Shown here piece after piece: positions 27,122 through 38,700 of a DNA stretch of 64,000 bases (positions within the stretch are counted from its first letter, which is position 1; each line of letters begins with the position of its first letter). The DNA is from M3007 sp965249785. GTDB taxonomy: Bacteria; Bacteroidota; Bacteroidia; Chitinophagales; Saprospiraceae. A model generated the notes under the pieces. That model did not search any database. It saw only the letters and a program-made list of their open reading frames with translations, and was not told where the DNA came from. The position numbers and the translations under genes were made by a program. The stretch lies in assembly GCA_965249785.1 (NCBI GenBank), contig CBDFMU010000043.1, positions 186,001 through 250,000 of the forward strand. Reading direction: 5' to 3'.

Positions 27122-29527
27122 TTATTTATCAAACAATTGATACCAGGAATTGTCGCGGCTGACCCAACCCGGCGAACGGCGATACACGGTAACGTCGTTG
27201 CGTTTGATCAGCACTTCGTCTAAATAAAAAGGCACATCTACCCCTTTCTTTTGGAGAAAAATACTGGTCTTAGAATTGTTGCTATACACCTCGAAGGGCA
27301 GATCGAACAAAGCCCAACCGTTCACAATTTGGCGCAAATAAAAACGTAGCCCTTCGTATTGAAAATGGATTTCATGTCCATCGTCGCGGTCATTTTCGAT
27401 GATTTTTATCTCATCGGTCATCCCCATATCTTCTTTTACATATATCCACAAACTAATATAATAAGGATCTTTGGGAATCCGGCTTTTCCACAGCCAGGTA
27501 GTATCAGACATCCGACCGCTGTATGCGCCCGCACCTTGAAAAATCTGCGGAGAAGTGGTTAGCGAATCAAACGATTGCGACATCATCCAGCCGGGCGCTC
27601 GCTCGCTCCGCCATGGCTCGGTAACAAAAGTGCCTTTTGCCGTCATTTCCTCGTCTACAGCGTGGATGTCTTCGCGGATAGCCAGGCGCAGGCTATCCAG
27701 CGACAAGGAAAGGATGCGCAGATCGGGGCCATCATAGACCGGAGTGGCGTGTTGTATCAAGTGATGATAACGATGCTGTACCTCCTCCCAGCGGCCAGGC
27801 TCGATCATGAGCGCGATGGGCAGGTTGTTGGGCAGGTCGGCCAGGATAGCAGGTATTTGACCGGGCACATTGACCAACTGCACCGATTTCACCATTTGGC
27901 CCACGGAAGTGCGGCTCATATTCACGCCCATATCCGGTAAGCCCGTCTGCAAAGCAGTAGCCTGGACTTTGGTGTAGTGCCGAAAATCGTAGTCCAGCCA
28001 GATATTCTCCGACCCCACATGGTAGTAGGGCAGGGGCAGTAACGCCTGAAACTGGGAAAAGTCCACTTTATTCAGCCAGTGATTGGGGTCTTTGGCAAAG
28101 ACTTCGCGTTTGGCCAGATTTTCCCGCAGGTTCAGTTTTTTTATTTTCTGAAAAACGGATGCCTCGTAACCCAGTAGCACCAGCGGCAAGAATACGATCA
28201 CCCAGCGAAACCAGGTGAAACGAGCGCCCTGAAACCCTTTAAAGTATAGACCCTTATGCCATAACACATAGAAAGCCAATACATTAGTAGTATAATAAAA
28301 TGCCCAGGTGAAACGGCCAAGCCCCCGGAACTGTCGTAATGGGCCAAACAACCCAATCATCCATTCCATCCCTTTAATGGCAAAAGGAAAGCCGCAGGAA
28401 AATAATAATAGCAGCAGCGATGCCGAAAATATACCGGCCAAGTAGCGTTTTTGTACGCGGTGGTGGGCCATCTCGTCCCAGGCAGGATCGAATAGACGAA
28501 ATCGGCGGCGAATCGTCCACAAGAGAAACCCAAGGGCTAACAGCCCCACATAGGCCTGCGTTTCCCCATCTACGCGACGTATCGGAATGATGTTTTTATC
28601 AATCCACTGGTAGAGTGGAAACTGCTCATAAGGCAGAAAAATGCCCTCCCAGTAGCCAATATAAGTCGTAAAACCGTAGGGATTGGCGGGTCGGTCGGGA
28701 GAATAATTGGCCCAGTGAATCCAGATATTGAGCAAAACAAAGGGTAACAAAACCATCACAATCAGGTGGCTCATTCGTCGCCAGAAATTGCGAAAAGTCG
28801 GCTCTTTAATCAGCTGGAACAGGGTGTATAAACCCAAAAATAAGGCGGCCAGCCCCAAATAATAGAAGTGCAATTGCGCCGCAAACCACACCAAAATACC
28901 AATTTGCAAACTTTGGTATCGCCTGCTATGCCGCACCTCGTAGCGGTATAAAAGTAGCAGCAGCAGCGGAAAAACCCACGTATGTGACAAACCAAAGTGT
29001 CCATCGAAGCGCGAGTATTGGGGCGACAGGAACAAGATGCCGAGTGCTGCCAGACCCGCATACCACACCGGCAAGTGCAATCGGTGCAACAATAAAAACA
29101 GCACACCTGCGCCGAGCAATAGGGAGAGCAATTGCACCACATTCACCACCCCCACCGCGCGATCACTTAAATCCTCCACGTGGTGACTCCACCATTGCAT
29201 CGCGGCACTCAATATTGGTTGGTTGTCGGTGAAAAGTACGTGTTCGCCGTAGGGGTAATTCATCCCACCGTAATGCACATAGCTCGAGTCGTGGCGCACG
29301 TGCCAGGCGGTGGTCATATAGTTTTTAAACCCATCTGGTGACTCACCAAACATGTAGGCATTAGGGTCGTGTAGCCACTCTCCATGCCGCAGCCAAAGCA
29401 GCCCAAACGTCACCAGTACTACCAACCAAAAACCCCAGAACGCATGGGAGCGTTTCGGCGAAGACAGGTTGTGCAGGGTAGTTTCGATCTTTTCTTCTAC
29501 GGCTTTGATGCCTGGCGGTTGTGACAT
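27122..29527 (-). CDS. GT-C-like polytopic membrane protein
   Basis: 801 residues with about ten membrane segments after a cytoplasmic start (residues 1-30). The first large loop is acidic and aromatic (HDPNAYMFGESPDGFKNYMT, YGGMNYPYGEHVLFTDNQPI), as in lipid-linked-sugar glycosyltransferases of the GT-C fold, and a soluble C-terminal beta-rich region of about 250 residues follows. I cannot name the family. It lies downstream of a GT2 gene on the same strand, which suggests cell-envelope glycan work. Confidence 0.6.
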   Translation of the reverse strand: MSQPPGIKAVEEKIETTLHNLSSPKRSHAFWGFWLVVLVTFGLLWLRHGEWLHDPNAYMFGESPDGFKNYMTTAWHVRHDSSYVHYGGMNYPYGEHVLFTDNQPILSAAMQWWSHHVEDLSDRAVGVVNVVQLLSLLLGAGVLFLLLHRLHLPVWYAGLAALGILFLSPQYSRFDGHFGLSHTWVFPLLLLLLYRYEVRHSRRYQSLQIGILVWFAAQLHFYYLGLAALFLGLYTLFQLIKEPTFRNFWRRMSHLIVMVLLPFVLLNIWIHWANYSPDRPANPYGFTTYIGYWEGIFLPYEQFPLYQWIDKNIIPIRRVDGETQAYVGLLALGFLLWTIRRRFRLFDPAWDEMAHHRVQKRYLAGIFSASLLLLLFSCGFPFAIKGMEWMIGLFGPLRQFRGLGRFTWAFYYTTNVLAFYVLWHKGLYFKGFQGARFTWFRWVIVFLPLVLLGYEASVFQKIKKLNLRENLAKREVFAKDPNHWLNKVDFSQFQALLPLPYYHVGSENIWLDYDFRHYTKVQATALQTGLPDMGVNMSRTSVGQMVKSVQLVNVPGQIPAILADLPNNLPIALMIEPGRWEEVQHRYHHLIQHATPVYDGPDLRILSLSLDSLRLAIREDIHAVDEEMTAKGTFVTEPWRSERAPGWMMSQSFDSLTTSPQIFQGAGAYSGRMSDTTWLWKSRIPKDPYYISLWIYVKEDMGMTDEIKIIENDRDDGHEIHFQYEGLRFYLRQIVNGWALFDLPFEVYSNNSKTSIFLQKKGVDVPFYLDEVLIKRNDVTVYRRSPGWVSRDNSWYQLFDK

Positions 29528-29535
29528 AGGTTTAT

Positions 29536-29548
29536 AATGTGGTCAACT
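29536..29548 (-). promoter_or_regulatory. ATTGACCACATTA-type motif before the 29527 gene
   Basis: Minus strand reads GTTGACCACATTA, ending 8 bases before the ATG. One mismatch from the copies at ruvA and folB. Confidence 0.3.
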
Positions 29549-29549
29549 G

Positions 29550-29715
29550 GTTAATTAGTTATTGGTCACTGGTTATTAGTTATTGGTCGCTTAAAGAATA
29601 AGTCAATGATTATTAATTAGTTGCATTTGTTTTAATGTAGAATAATAAAAATAGTAACAATGCAAAAACTAATAATCAACGATTCATCCCCCAATAACCA
29701 GTAAACCGATAACTG
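29550..29715. repeat. Direct and inverted ATTAGTTATTGG/CCAATAACCAG repeats
   Basis: Several copies of GTTATTGGTCACTGG-like units (29565-29590) and their inverted counterpart CCAATAACCAG (29692-29702) form a loose hairpin between the two glycosyltransferase genes. Confidence 0.4.
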
Positions 29716-29724
29716 ATAACCCCC

Positions 29725-30486
29725 TTACCGTCTCCGCCACAACAACCATAAAAAATTGCGGCCCTCAGTAGCCAGGATGCCCCAGCCAACTTTGCTGAAT
29801 ACCACTCCATCGCGTAGTTGTACCGGCACCGGGGTCACTGATACACGTCCGTTGGCAAGCATTAAAAATTCCAGGTCGAACAAAAAACGGTCAATCGTGG
29901 TCTCTAAAAAAATAGTGCATCCAGCCTGATCAAAAGCCTTCAAACCGCACTGCGAATCATCAATGGGCTGCCGCAGTACATTGCGAAGCAACCAGCGTAA
30001 AGCCCGCGACAGCCAACGCCGGAACGGCGGCACTTGCTCATAATAAGCGGTGTCGCGATTGCCCGCTGCGATGCCCCTCTGAACGCGCAGCACTTCTACT
30101 ACGCGGCGCATACTTTTCAGCGTATAGGGAAAATCAGTATCGGTCACGACGTAAAAATCCGCTTTTCCGACGGCTACTCCTTGCCGCAGGGCATAGCCCT
30201 TTCCCCTATTTTCTTCGTAACTCACTATAGTCACATCCGGTAAAGCCTGGCGCAACTGATTGAAATTCAGTTCTGTAGCATTGCGCACCGACCCATCATT
30301 CACTACCACCAGTCGAACATTTTCTACCAAATCCGCTATGGCTGTCTGGAAATCCACGAACCGCGTCGCCAACGCCGCTTCCCAACCTGGCGGCGGATTG
30401 TAACAAGGCACGATGAGGTGGAGTGTAGACAAAACAGTACTTTGGAAAATAGTGAAGCGGAAAACAGGTTTTTTCCCGACGCGCAA
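29725..30486 (-). CDS. Family-2 glycosyltransferase
   Basis: 253 residues at most; the true start may be nearer LSTLHLIVPCYNPPPGW. GT2 signatures are present: VPCYN, VVVNDGS, EENRGKGYALRQG, DTDFPY (DxD) and SQCGLKAF. It resembles dolichyl- or polyprenyl-phosphate glucosyl/mannosyltransferases but lacks the C-terminal membrane helices some of them have. It probably supplies a lipid-linked sugar to the neighbouring GT-C-like protein; that link is inference. Confidence 0.82.
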   Translation of the reverse strand: MRVGKKPVFRFTIFQSTVLSTLHLIVPCYNPPPGWEAALATRFVDFQTAIADLVENVRLVVVNDGSVRNATELNFNQLRQALPDVTIVSYEENRGKGYALRQGVAVGKADFYVVTDTDFPYTLKSMRRVVEVLRVQRGIAAGNRDTAYYEQVPPFRRWLSRALRWLLRNVLRQPIDDSQCGLKAFDQAGCTIFLETTIDRFLFDLEFLMLANGRVSVTPVPVQLRDGVVFSKVGWGILATEGRNFLWLLWRRR

Positions 30487-30526
30487 AAATATAAAAACAT
30501 GGTCGGTTTGGGCATTTGATTTTGCT

Positions 30527-30655
30527 TTACTGCGTCTTCTTGACTTCCAGGAAGATGCGGGTTAGACCGAGGCGGCGGATTTTCTGCCAATCTTGTTGTA
30601 CATCTCCCGATAAAAGATTTCGTTTTTATCCGCAAAAATCCGTTCGATCGATTTA
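30527..30655 (-). pseudogene. C-terminal gene remnant cut by a MITE
   Basis: Minus-strand sequence reads YKSIERIFADKNEIFYREMY and, after a -1 change at a TT pair, WQKIRRLGLTRIFLEVKKTQ before a stop at 30527. Its upstream side runs directly into the left end of the MITE at 30656. It looks like the tail of a lost gene of unknown family. Confidence 0.35.
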
Positions 30656-30915
30656 TAACTGATGTTACGCAAGATATGACCCCAAATGGGTCGAACACGA
30701 ATAACCCCCAGTGAAACTGGGGTTAAAGAGCAGCATCTAAACAACCCGGAACGGGTTTGAACATCGCTGAGAGAGATCCTGGTTCAACCCCTGGCAGGGT
30801 TGTTCTTATGTTTTACCTATTTTCCCCGCATTGCATACAAGGCTATTCATATTGAACCCTGGCAGGGTTTTGTTTATACACCACTTGTTTTCTATATCGT
30901 GCGTAACATCAATTA
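30656..30915. mobile_element. Second MITE-like element, about 260 bp
   Basis: Left end TAACTGATGTTACGCAAG (30656-30673) and right end CGTGCGTAACATCAATTA (30898-30915) match the ends of the 94-bp element at 4462-4555. Its interior consists of short palindromes (CCAGTGAAACTGG, AACCCGGAACGGGTT, AACCCCTGGCAGGGTT). Confidence 0.55.
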
Positions 30916-31156
30916 TTAACACACTTTAAAATATTGCCATGTTTTGCGCAACATATCGGCAGTCAATATTAGAGATGTTTTGCTATGATAACCAATTACT
31001 TATAGTGGCGTACATTGGTTTTGTCCCGTCGAGGCGACACTCTGGCTACGGTAGCGATCATGCGAGAATGAACCGCTAACCACGGAGTGGTTAAATATGA
31101 ATAGCCCCGGATGAAATCCGGGGAAGTAAGAAGATCGTTTAAACAACCCCGAACGG
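30916..31156. repeat. Palindromic intergenic repeats left of the ISAs1 element
   Basis: Contains CCCCGGATGAAATCCGGGG (about 31100-31119) and the target-site half CCCGAACGGG (31147-31156). The same palindromes recur right of the IS (32333-32450). No gene seen. Confidence 0.55.
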
Positions 31157-32332
31157 GCAGGGTTGATTGATTCTAGGTATTGCCTTGGTTTTGGAAGAGC
31201 TTAGCGAGTTCATTGACTTTATTGGCGAATTTAGCGAAAGTGTTTTTTATCACCTTATATCCATTGATAGTCAATGTGTTGACTATAACATTATTTAATT
31301 GTATCAACAGGGAGACTTGACTATGTTTACGCAATGTGGTGGCATCCTCTTTCATGTTTACGTCCTTGGCCCAGTGTAGGTTGTTCTCAATGGTCCAATG
31401 GGACTGGATGGCCTTTGCCACCCGATCAGCCGCATCCATAGGCTTGCTCAGGACATAAAAGGCCGTTTCGTCAAAGGGAGTACCTTGTCTGGTGCCCCAT
31501 CGGCGAACCTTGACCACTCGTTGGATGCCATTCCAGCCAGATGGCTGCTCCGCCATCGGACCATACAGTTCGACCTGCCTGTACACATGACGACCATGTC
31601 CTTTTTGGTCGTATTCATGCGTGGATATCGGTGTTGCCACCCGCGTGTGCTCGGCTATGGCCTGCCACAGCACTGGACAGTTTCGCTTGACCTGTGATAG
31701 AAAGTGGCAGCCGATTGATAACATCAGGTCAAAAGTTTTTTTTTGGTGTGCGCAGCATCCATGGTAAACACTCTATCCTGCAACCCTAATTCCTGCACCA
31801 GTTTGCGCAGAGCCTCCACTTCCCCGCCCGATCCCCGGTTTTCAAAAGGCTGTGTGCCATAGACCAGACCGCTTTGTTGACCAAAGGCACTCACCGCCGC
31901 CGAGAAGTTCTGCAACCCCGTGTTGCCGCCATTTACGGTCGATTTGACTGCTTTACCGTCTAGCGATATAAATTCATCCGACCACTCCGCATGGTAGGCC
32001 CGTGCCCAATCAATAAACTTATTACCAGACAGCTGAGACCCCAACCTCGTCAGAATCGTGTAGAAGGTCTGGTAAGTCGGTACGCCATGCTGTAAGTTCA
32101 ACGCCTGGGTCAGTTCCAAAGCATTGGCATTAGCAAAACGTTCAAACCCACGAAAACCCTGATGACCACTTATGATGGCCATAATGACGATCGACAGCAC
32201 ATTATAAAGACTATGACGTTGTCCCTGACCCCGTCGAGGGTCGTCTAGCATGGATATAAATTCTCCTAAATTGTACTTCATATTCAACATTTATTGCCAA
32301 AAATCGCTATGCCCTAGAATCAATCAACCCTG
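31157..32332 (-). mobile_element. ISAs1-family insertion sequence
   Basis: A 1176-bp element with perfect 20-bp inverted ends CAGGGTTGATTGATTCTAGG (31157-31176, 32313-32332), flanked on both sides by the 10-bp direct repeat CCCGAACGGG (31147-31156, 32333-32342), a clean target duplication. The target itself is one of the local palindromes. Flanks and ends are intact, suggesting a recent insertion. Confidence 0.9.
31173..32290 (-). CDS. ISAs1-family transposase in two frames joined at A9
   Basis: The first frame (32290 to 31724) has the ISAs1 N-terminal domain (LDDPRRGQGQRHSL) and DDE residues in ISLDGKAVK and FTMDAAHTKK. The second frame (31724 to 31173) continues LMLSIGCHFLSQVKRNCPVL and carries the glutamate in HWTIENNLHWAKD. 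A -1 change in nine A (31733-31741) links them as HTKKKTFDLMLSIG; the first frame's TGA overlaps the second frame's ATG (TGATG). Most ISAs1 elements use a single frame, so this is either slippage-controlled expression or a one-base loss in the A run. Confidence 0.82.
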
Positions 32333-32701
32333 CCCGAACGGGGTTGAACAAAAAATGGGACGCAGAGATTCAACCCTATTCGGGGTTGATCGCCCTCTAC
32401 CTTTTCTACCCCGGATTTCATCCGGGGCTATTCATGTTTGACCCCATTCGGGGTTCTAAAACCGAGCAGTTCATTAGCAGCATAGCCGAGACATCTGATT
32501 GAATATGAGCATTTTATATTAAAAAGCCCAGATGTCTCTACTTCGCTCGACATGACAACAGAGGGAGAATTGGTTTGGCTTAAAAAGGGCATTGGCAACC
32601 AATTCATTACATTACAACAACTCTATTTCACAAAAAAAATGAGTCACCTCCGACTGGCCGGGATGACTCATTTTTAATCAGACGAAATAAAATTCGCCTT
32701 T
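32333..32701. repeat. Palindromic repeats and sprA terminator region
   Basis: Right-hand copies of the AACGGGGTTGAAC and CCCCGGATTTCATCCGGGG palindromes are followed by an inverted repeat (GAGACATCTG 32488-32497, CAGATGTCTC 32529-32538) whose tail CTTCGCTCGACATGACAA matches the element at 13154-13270. No gene seen. Confidence 0.55.
32632..32676 (-). terminator. Terminator of sprA
   Basis: Stem ATGAGTCA/TGACTCAT (32639-32646, 32664-32671), extended by A/T pairing, with a T tract on the minus strand, 26 bases after the sprA stop. Confidence 0.75.
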
Positions 32702-35700
32702 CTAATTCAATTTGAACTGTACTGTTACGCCAGCAGCTATCGTCGTGATTGGGAACGACTGCGAGGTTTTCGGGATCGTCTTGCTATAATCGGTGAACAC
32801 GCGCAGGCTAAGCCGTTTGTTCAGGGCATAATCTACCGAAGGACTGATTTTGATCGAACGGTTGCCGCGGGTCGGGATGGCCTCATCGCGCTGATCCAGT
32901 TGGTGATTTACAGTGATATCATCCCGGTATTCAAAGGTGAACTTGAAGTTCATGTCGTTGCTCTGCTGCGCACCTGCGCTACCGGGAGGCGCACCAATAA
33001 CGGGTGCTTTCTTGCTCTTAGCCTTGGCTTTCGAGGGCTTTTTGGCCTTTTTATTGGTCAAAAATGGAATATTTACGTCTTTCAGCAAATATCCAAACTC
33101 GCCAGAATAGCCAGTAGAACGTCCTTCAGCCAGCTGATAGTCCACGAAAGACATCGCCAGCGTCCGCGACTTTTTGAAATCCAGGTTGAGCGACATGCCG
33201 TTTTTCATCTTCATCTGTACACCCAGCAAAGGCTGGAATTGCTCGCTGATCACCACCTGCGGTATTTCATAACGAGCGATGTAGTTGAAATTGATTTCAT
33301 TAATAACATTAGGCTGGTCGTAGAAAATATCGGTATTGAACGAGTTTACCGTGAGCGTACTCCGATAGCCATGCGTGAGCGTGAAGCTGGAAAACAGGTT
33401 CTTCATCTTGCCGACTTTGGAAAGACCGGCATAATTAAGTTTCCAGTTAACCGCCGGGCGGGTTTTGAATATGTCCAGCCCCACCGTATGCGGGTCTTTG
33501 TCGGTATAGGCTGCCAAAAACGCGGGCAACAACACCTCTTGCTGGATTTTACCGTAACCCTTCTTGAATTCAGGCCCATCTACCTGGTGGGGATCGTTGC
33601 TGTTATTGGGCAGACGACCGGAAATCACTGATCGGTAGGATTTGAAGCGGGAAAAAAGTCCATCTATGTCGTTGTCAAACAAGGTATTGAGCGCAAAATA
33701 AGACACTGTGTAGCTGCCGAAATCCCGCTGTGCATCGTGTTGAAAATTCACCTCGTTGGGGTCTACCAGAAAATTCTGGTCTTTAAACAACTCGGTGCTG
33801 TTGCGGGTGTACTGCTTATTGGCAGTGAGTTCAATTTTGAAATCCGCAAATGGTTCCACGGAGACGCTGGCATCAAGATTCTGGGTATAATTGCGCATTA
33901 CCTGCTGGTTCAATTCCGGGCGATGGGTGATCCAGCCTTTTCTGGCCGCATCGTCCAGCCAAGTGCTACCGGGCTGTATGCCCACCACATAACTCCAACC
34001 GGGGGCCAGGAAACCTTCGCTGAGGCCCATCAGTTTTGGCTCCGGGGTGAAGCCGGGGACTACGCTGCTGAGGTTTTCGCTATAAGTGAAGCGGGCACGG
34101 CGCACCAGCATCAGCGGTCGCAACGCAATACGCTCGGCCATAGAGGGTTGGCGATCTTTTTTCACCTTTTCCTTCTTCTCTTTGTCTTTGCCGTTTTCCC
34201 CTGCTGCCGTAGCGGCTGGGTTGTTCGGGTCTAATTTGCCATCTGGACCAAGAGCCGGATTGTTCGGGTCGCCGGAAGGCGAGTTTTTATTACCCCGGCC
34301 TTTTTTATCGGTGGGATTAGCCGGGTCTTCCGAGCGACCATCTTTTTTGCCAGGAGTCTCGTTGCCAAGCTCTCCTCTGCCACCCCGACCGCTGGGCGCG
34401 CCCCCTTCAGGCGACGTACCACCGGACAAACCGCCTGGACCACCTTCATTGTTCCGACCGGGCTGATTTTTGCCCTTATTGCCGGAGTTGCCTGCCTGAG
34501 CAGGTTTGTTGATGCGGCCCAGATATTTACTCTTGTTGTAGAGCGTCTCGAAATTGAACTCCCCGTTGATTTGCCGCACATTGGTGTTCTGAATAGTGTT
34601 ACCCAGATTACGCTCGTTGACGAGATTCTGGAAAACGCCAGCGTCCAGATTTTGCAATTTTAGCGACTGCGCTGTCCAGGTATAGCCAGCCGTATACGAC
34701 GCTTTCATAGTAATAAATTCCAGGAAAGGAATGTATTTGAACGGTAGCGTGTAGTTCAGGCTGGCATTGTGGGTGTAGCTTTTAGGGCGACCCAGGCTGC
34801 GTATATTTTTAAAAATCGAATCCCGACGGACGCTGGACGATAATTCGGTGCCATCCGGTTCGTCAATAAGGCTCCGGGCATTTGCATCAAAATTGAAGCG
34901 CAAGGAACGAGTAATGTCCCAGCCAAGGTCGTAGTTCCGATCCCAGGTAAAGCGACGATTGTAATACGTATTGCGTTGTGGGTCTTCTCCGGCGAAGCGG
35001 TCGGTACGCACTCCTACGTACCGTTCGAGGGTCGTATTGAAGCCGTATGTATTTGGTACCGGATTGAAATTGAACTCTTTAATAAACTTCAGGTACTTAT
35101 TGTTCACTCCTTTAAACGGCTGTATCGGCTGCAGCCCGGTCGCATATTGATAGTCCAGACTGCCCTTGTAGCGGTTCTCATCGTTGCGAATAAGGAAAGG
35201 ATCGCGCTTTCGTTGCTGGTTGAAAGCATAGGTGATGCTGAAGTTGGAAATATCCCAAGGCATGGGCTTGCCAGTACCGTGCCGTTCTTTGCGGACGTTG
35301 GTGAAGTTGAAGCCTCGTACGATGGTCACATCCTGCGCCAGATTGCGAATTTCCTGTTTCTTGCCAGGGTCGCTTTCGTTGCGGATTTTATCTTTCAGTT
35401 TAATATCCAGATCGTACGGATCGTATTCCGGGTTCTTGGTTACGTTGGTGTACTGGGCGTAAAACGGTACCCGCAGCCCCACTTTTTCCGGCAGTAGTTT
35501 GCCCAACTCCAGATTGGTAGAAATATCATACTGGATGATTTCTTCACGCTGGCGTTGAATCAGTTTTTGTTCTATACTTCCCCAACCAATGCTGGAGTAG
35601 TTGCCTGCCAGGGAAATATTACCGAAATCGGCCAGCTTTATATCTACCCGCGCCTGCCCGGCGTAGCCACCCTGCTCATTGAAACCATTGACGCGTAACT

Positions 35701-38700
35701 CGTTGATCCACACCTCAAAGCAGTGAGGAAGAGTTTGCGGATCCACATTGCGAACCCCGACCATCACGCCTTTTACGTAGCCAAGATTGGGATTACCCAC
35801 CACTTTTACCTTATTGTCGGGATGTTCGGGGTCAGAGATGATAAACGGTCGGCTAAAAGACGAGTTTGGATCGGCATTACGCTGCTTTTTTACTTCGGTC
35901 AATAGATCAAACGGAAAGTCAAAAGCATTTTCCGGCTTCCACACTTCCTCTTTGTACTCGCGGCTATCAGGATTGCCGTTTAATTTATTTATATCAGAGG
36001 GCTTCAGATGGATTTCGTATTCATAGTAATTGCTTACAAAATCGGAACCTAAACGCATGAAAATGGTGAGATCATCATCTTGCAATCCGCCATTAGCATC
36101 ACCTTCTTTGCCTTCAGCGTGTACAAACATTTTCAGGCGTTTGAACTGGCGCAAATCCATGTTCAGGCTTTTGAAAATACCACGTGCATCACATTGCTTC
36201 AAATCACAGACATTGAGCGACAAGGCCTGCTCATTTTGTTGAATTTCTGGAAAAGCACCAACCGACTGTTCCCGCGAAATACCGTAGGGAATAGTATAGT
36301 TAAATGGTTGACGGGCAGCATTTTCTTCAATACTTACCGCATTAACGTCGAAAGGAACCCGACGATCATAACCTACATCACAACCTGCTATAGTACTATC
36401 GGGCAATGGCTGCGTAAAACGACGCCACTGGTTGCGGCCCAATTCGAGGGTAGCAAAACGGAACGTGGTGCGTTCATCGAAGCCTTTCCAGAGCATCCGC
36501 ATGAAACGAATGGAGCGGAAATCCTGAATGCCGCCGATCTGCTGCCGACCCTGCGCATCGAGGGGCAATTTGAAGCGATACCAGATGTAGGTTTTGCCAT
36601 CTTTCACTACCGATACCTGCTCGGTGATGATTTCCTTGAGTTTCGCGTCATTTACGTCCAGTACATCCTGACCGTTGTCCGATGTTTTCGCCAACGGAAT
36701 TTTGTAGCGATAGTATGACTCGCTCTCATTGAGGGAGTTGTCGCGGTTCAGGTCTTCGCCATCAGGCAGGTTGGTAGCAGAAGGATTGCTATACAGGCCG
36801 GTCTGAGTGTTATTATTGACCGGCGAGTTGCCCTGGGTGTTATTGAAACGGCGATACCGCTCGATCAGACCGGGGTTTTCATTAGGAGCCTGAAAACGCG
36901 CGTCGCCAAAATACACGAAATTATCAGCGGCAGGGTCACTCAGCAACGTCTCCTTGGCATTGGGCGACAGGGAAGATGCCATGATCTGGTTGACCCAATC
37001 GCCAAAGAAAGTTTTCTCTTCGTCGTCGTTCAAACCATCGAGACCAAGGTCTTGCAGCACCCGTTTGGCGGGATCATTATCAAAAGCATTTACTACCGGC
37101 GGTAAGACCGGAATACGGCCCAGACTGGTATTAACGGTAGCACCTGTACCCGGACCGGTTGGCAGGGCATTTTCAAAAAACTGGCGCGAATCGCGCATAA
37201 TATCTTCAGACACCGAACCCAGGTCAATGTACATATCGCCCGCCTTGGAGACGGGGCTACCATCACCCGGATCCATGTATGGATTGAGCATCCAGAATTC
37301 CACGAACTCAATGTTGGCGGCCTCGAAGTCGTTGGTATTCAAGCCTTTCATGAAGCCAGCCCAGCGCGTTTCCGGGGCATTCAGCAGTGGTTCTTTATCA
37401 AGATCGTCTACTTGATTGGTAAAACCTGCCGAAATACCCGGATAACCGTTGGGAAGTTCAAAGTTGTATGGGCCGCGCTGGCGAGGGAAAAAGGTCACGT
37501 CCAGGCCGCGCAGGATGCTCTGTTCCGCCGGAGAGATTTGACGGTTGGGAAAAATGTCCTGTTGATTAAAGCTCCGAGTATACGGATTGACATTATCCGC
37601 AGAAGTCCGCACATAGGCGTCGCCGTTATACCAGGCCAGGCGGGCGCGGTTGGAATTCATCGCCAAGTTATCGGTCAACCTGCCTTCGGGAAACAAAGTA
37701 GAATCCCCCTGCGGCACGGAGGCCATCACCCAGGAATTGGCGGGAAAATCTACCCGCAGATTGGACGTACTGCCCTCAAAATCATCGAGATACACTGTTC
37801 CGCCCTTGTCGCCGCCCTGATTGATAGCCCGGTTGTGGCCGGGATCGAGCAACGCTACTTCCGCCTGGGCAGTAATACTGGATTTTTCTTTAGTCTGAAT
37901 GAGCGGCAGCCAGTCCACGAATTTAGTAATCCACGGCGCATCTTTGGAAATGCTGAAATCGAACCCATACACCTTATTATTGATCGGGTCGTCGCCGAAA
38001 TTCACCTTTTGGGTCAGTGGACGTTCAAAGAGATTCATGAAGGTCGCGCCCAGTTTTATGTCCTTACTTACGTCGTAATCAAAACGGGCCCCCACCATGG
38101 AGCGACTTTGAAAGCCAAACAGAGAATTGTCTTCAAAACTGACATTCACGCTTTGCCCGGATTGCAATATGGCATCGTTCAATATTCTGACCTTGCCGAT
38201 GTTATAATCCACCGAATAGTCCTGTCCTTCCACAAGCTGGCGTCCGCCCGCGCTCACTCGCACAGACCCTTGCGGCAGGTTGAAGGTACCCAAGGAAATT
38301 TCCGAAGAAGTAGCTGATTTGTACGAACCTTTCAGCGTAAAACGGTTGAACTGTTGGAATTCCCGCGCTCGAAAGAGGGTGGAGTCATACAATTCCGGAT
38401 ATACATATTTCCGGCGTACTGTCGAATCTGCCCCATTTTCTTTCAACCGATTATTTAAAAAAGAACCGAATGGCTCCAACACGGGGAACATGACCCGCCC
38501 AGAACGCAGGTTGATGGTCAAGCCCGGTACAAAATCGAAAATGCCATCCGGTCCAGGGTCCTGCTGGAGGTTGAGCATATCGAGATTGAATATCTGGAGT
38601 AATGGTTTTGCTTTGAGTGGATCAGGAATACCATCACCGTTCAGGAAACGCTTTTGACCCTTGCCCGGATCTTCGTAGAAAACGTCGAAACGAAACTCCT

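Noticed and set aside
30656..31156. Closely spaced palindromes as a CRISPR array
   Set aside because: Repeats are palindromic, unequal in length and spacing, and no cas genes are present; they fit dispersed intergenic repeats and a MITE.
31724..31741. The ISAs1 frame switch as another CTT +1 site
   Set aside because: A CTT is present after the A run, but the second frame is -1 relative to the first, so the A9 run and not CTT explains it.
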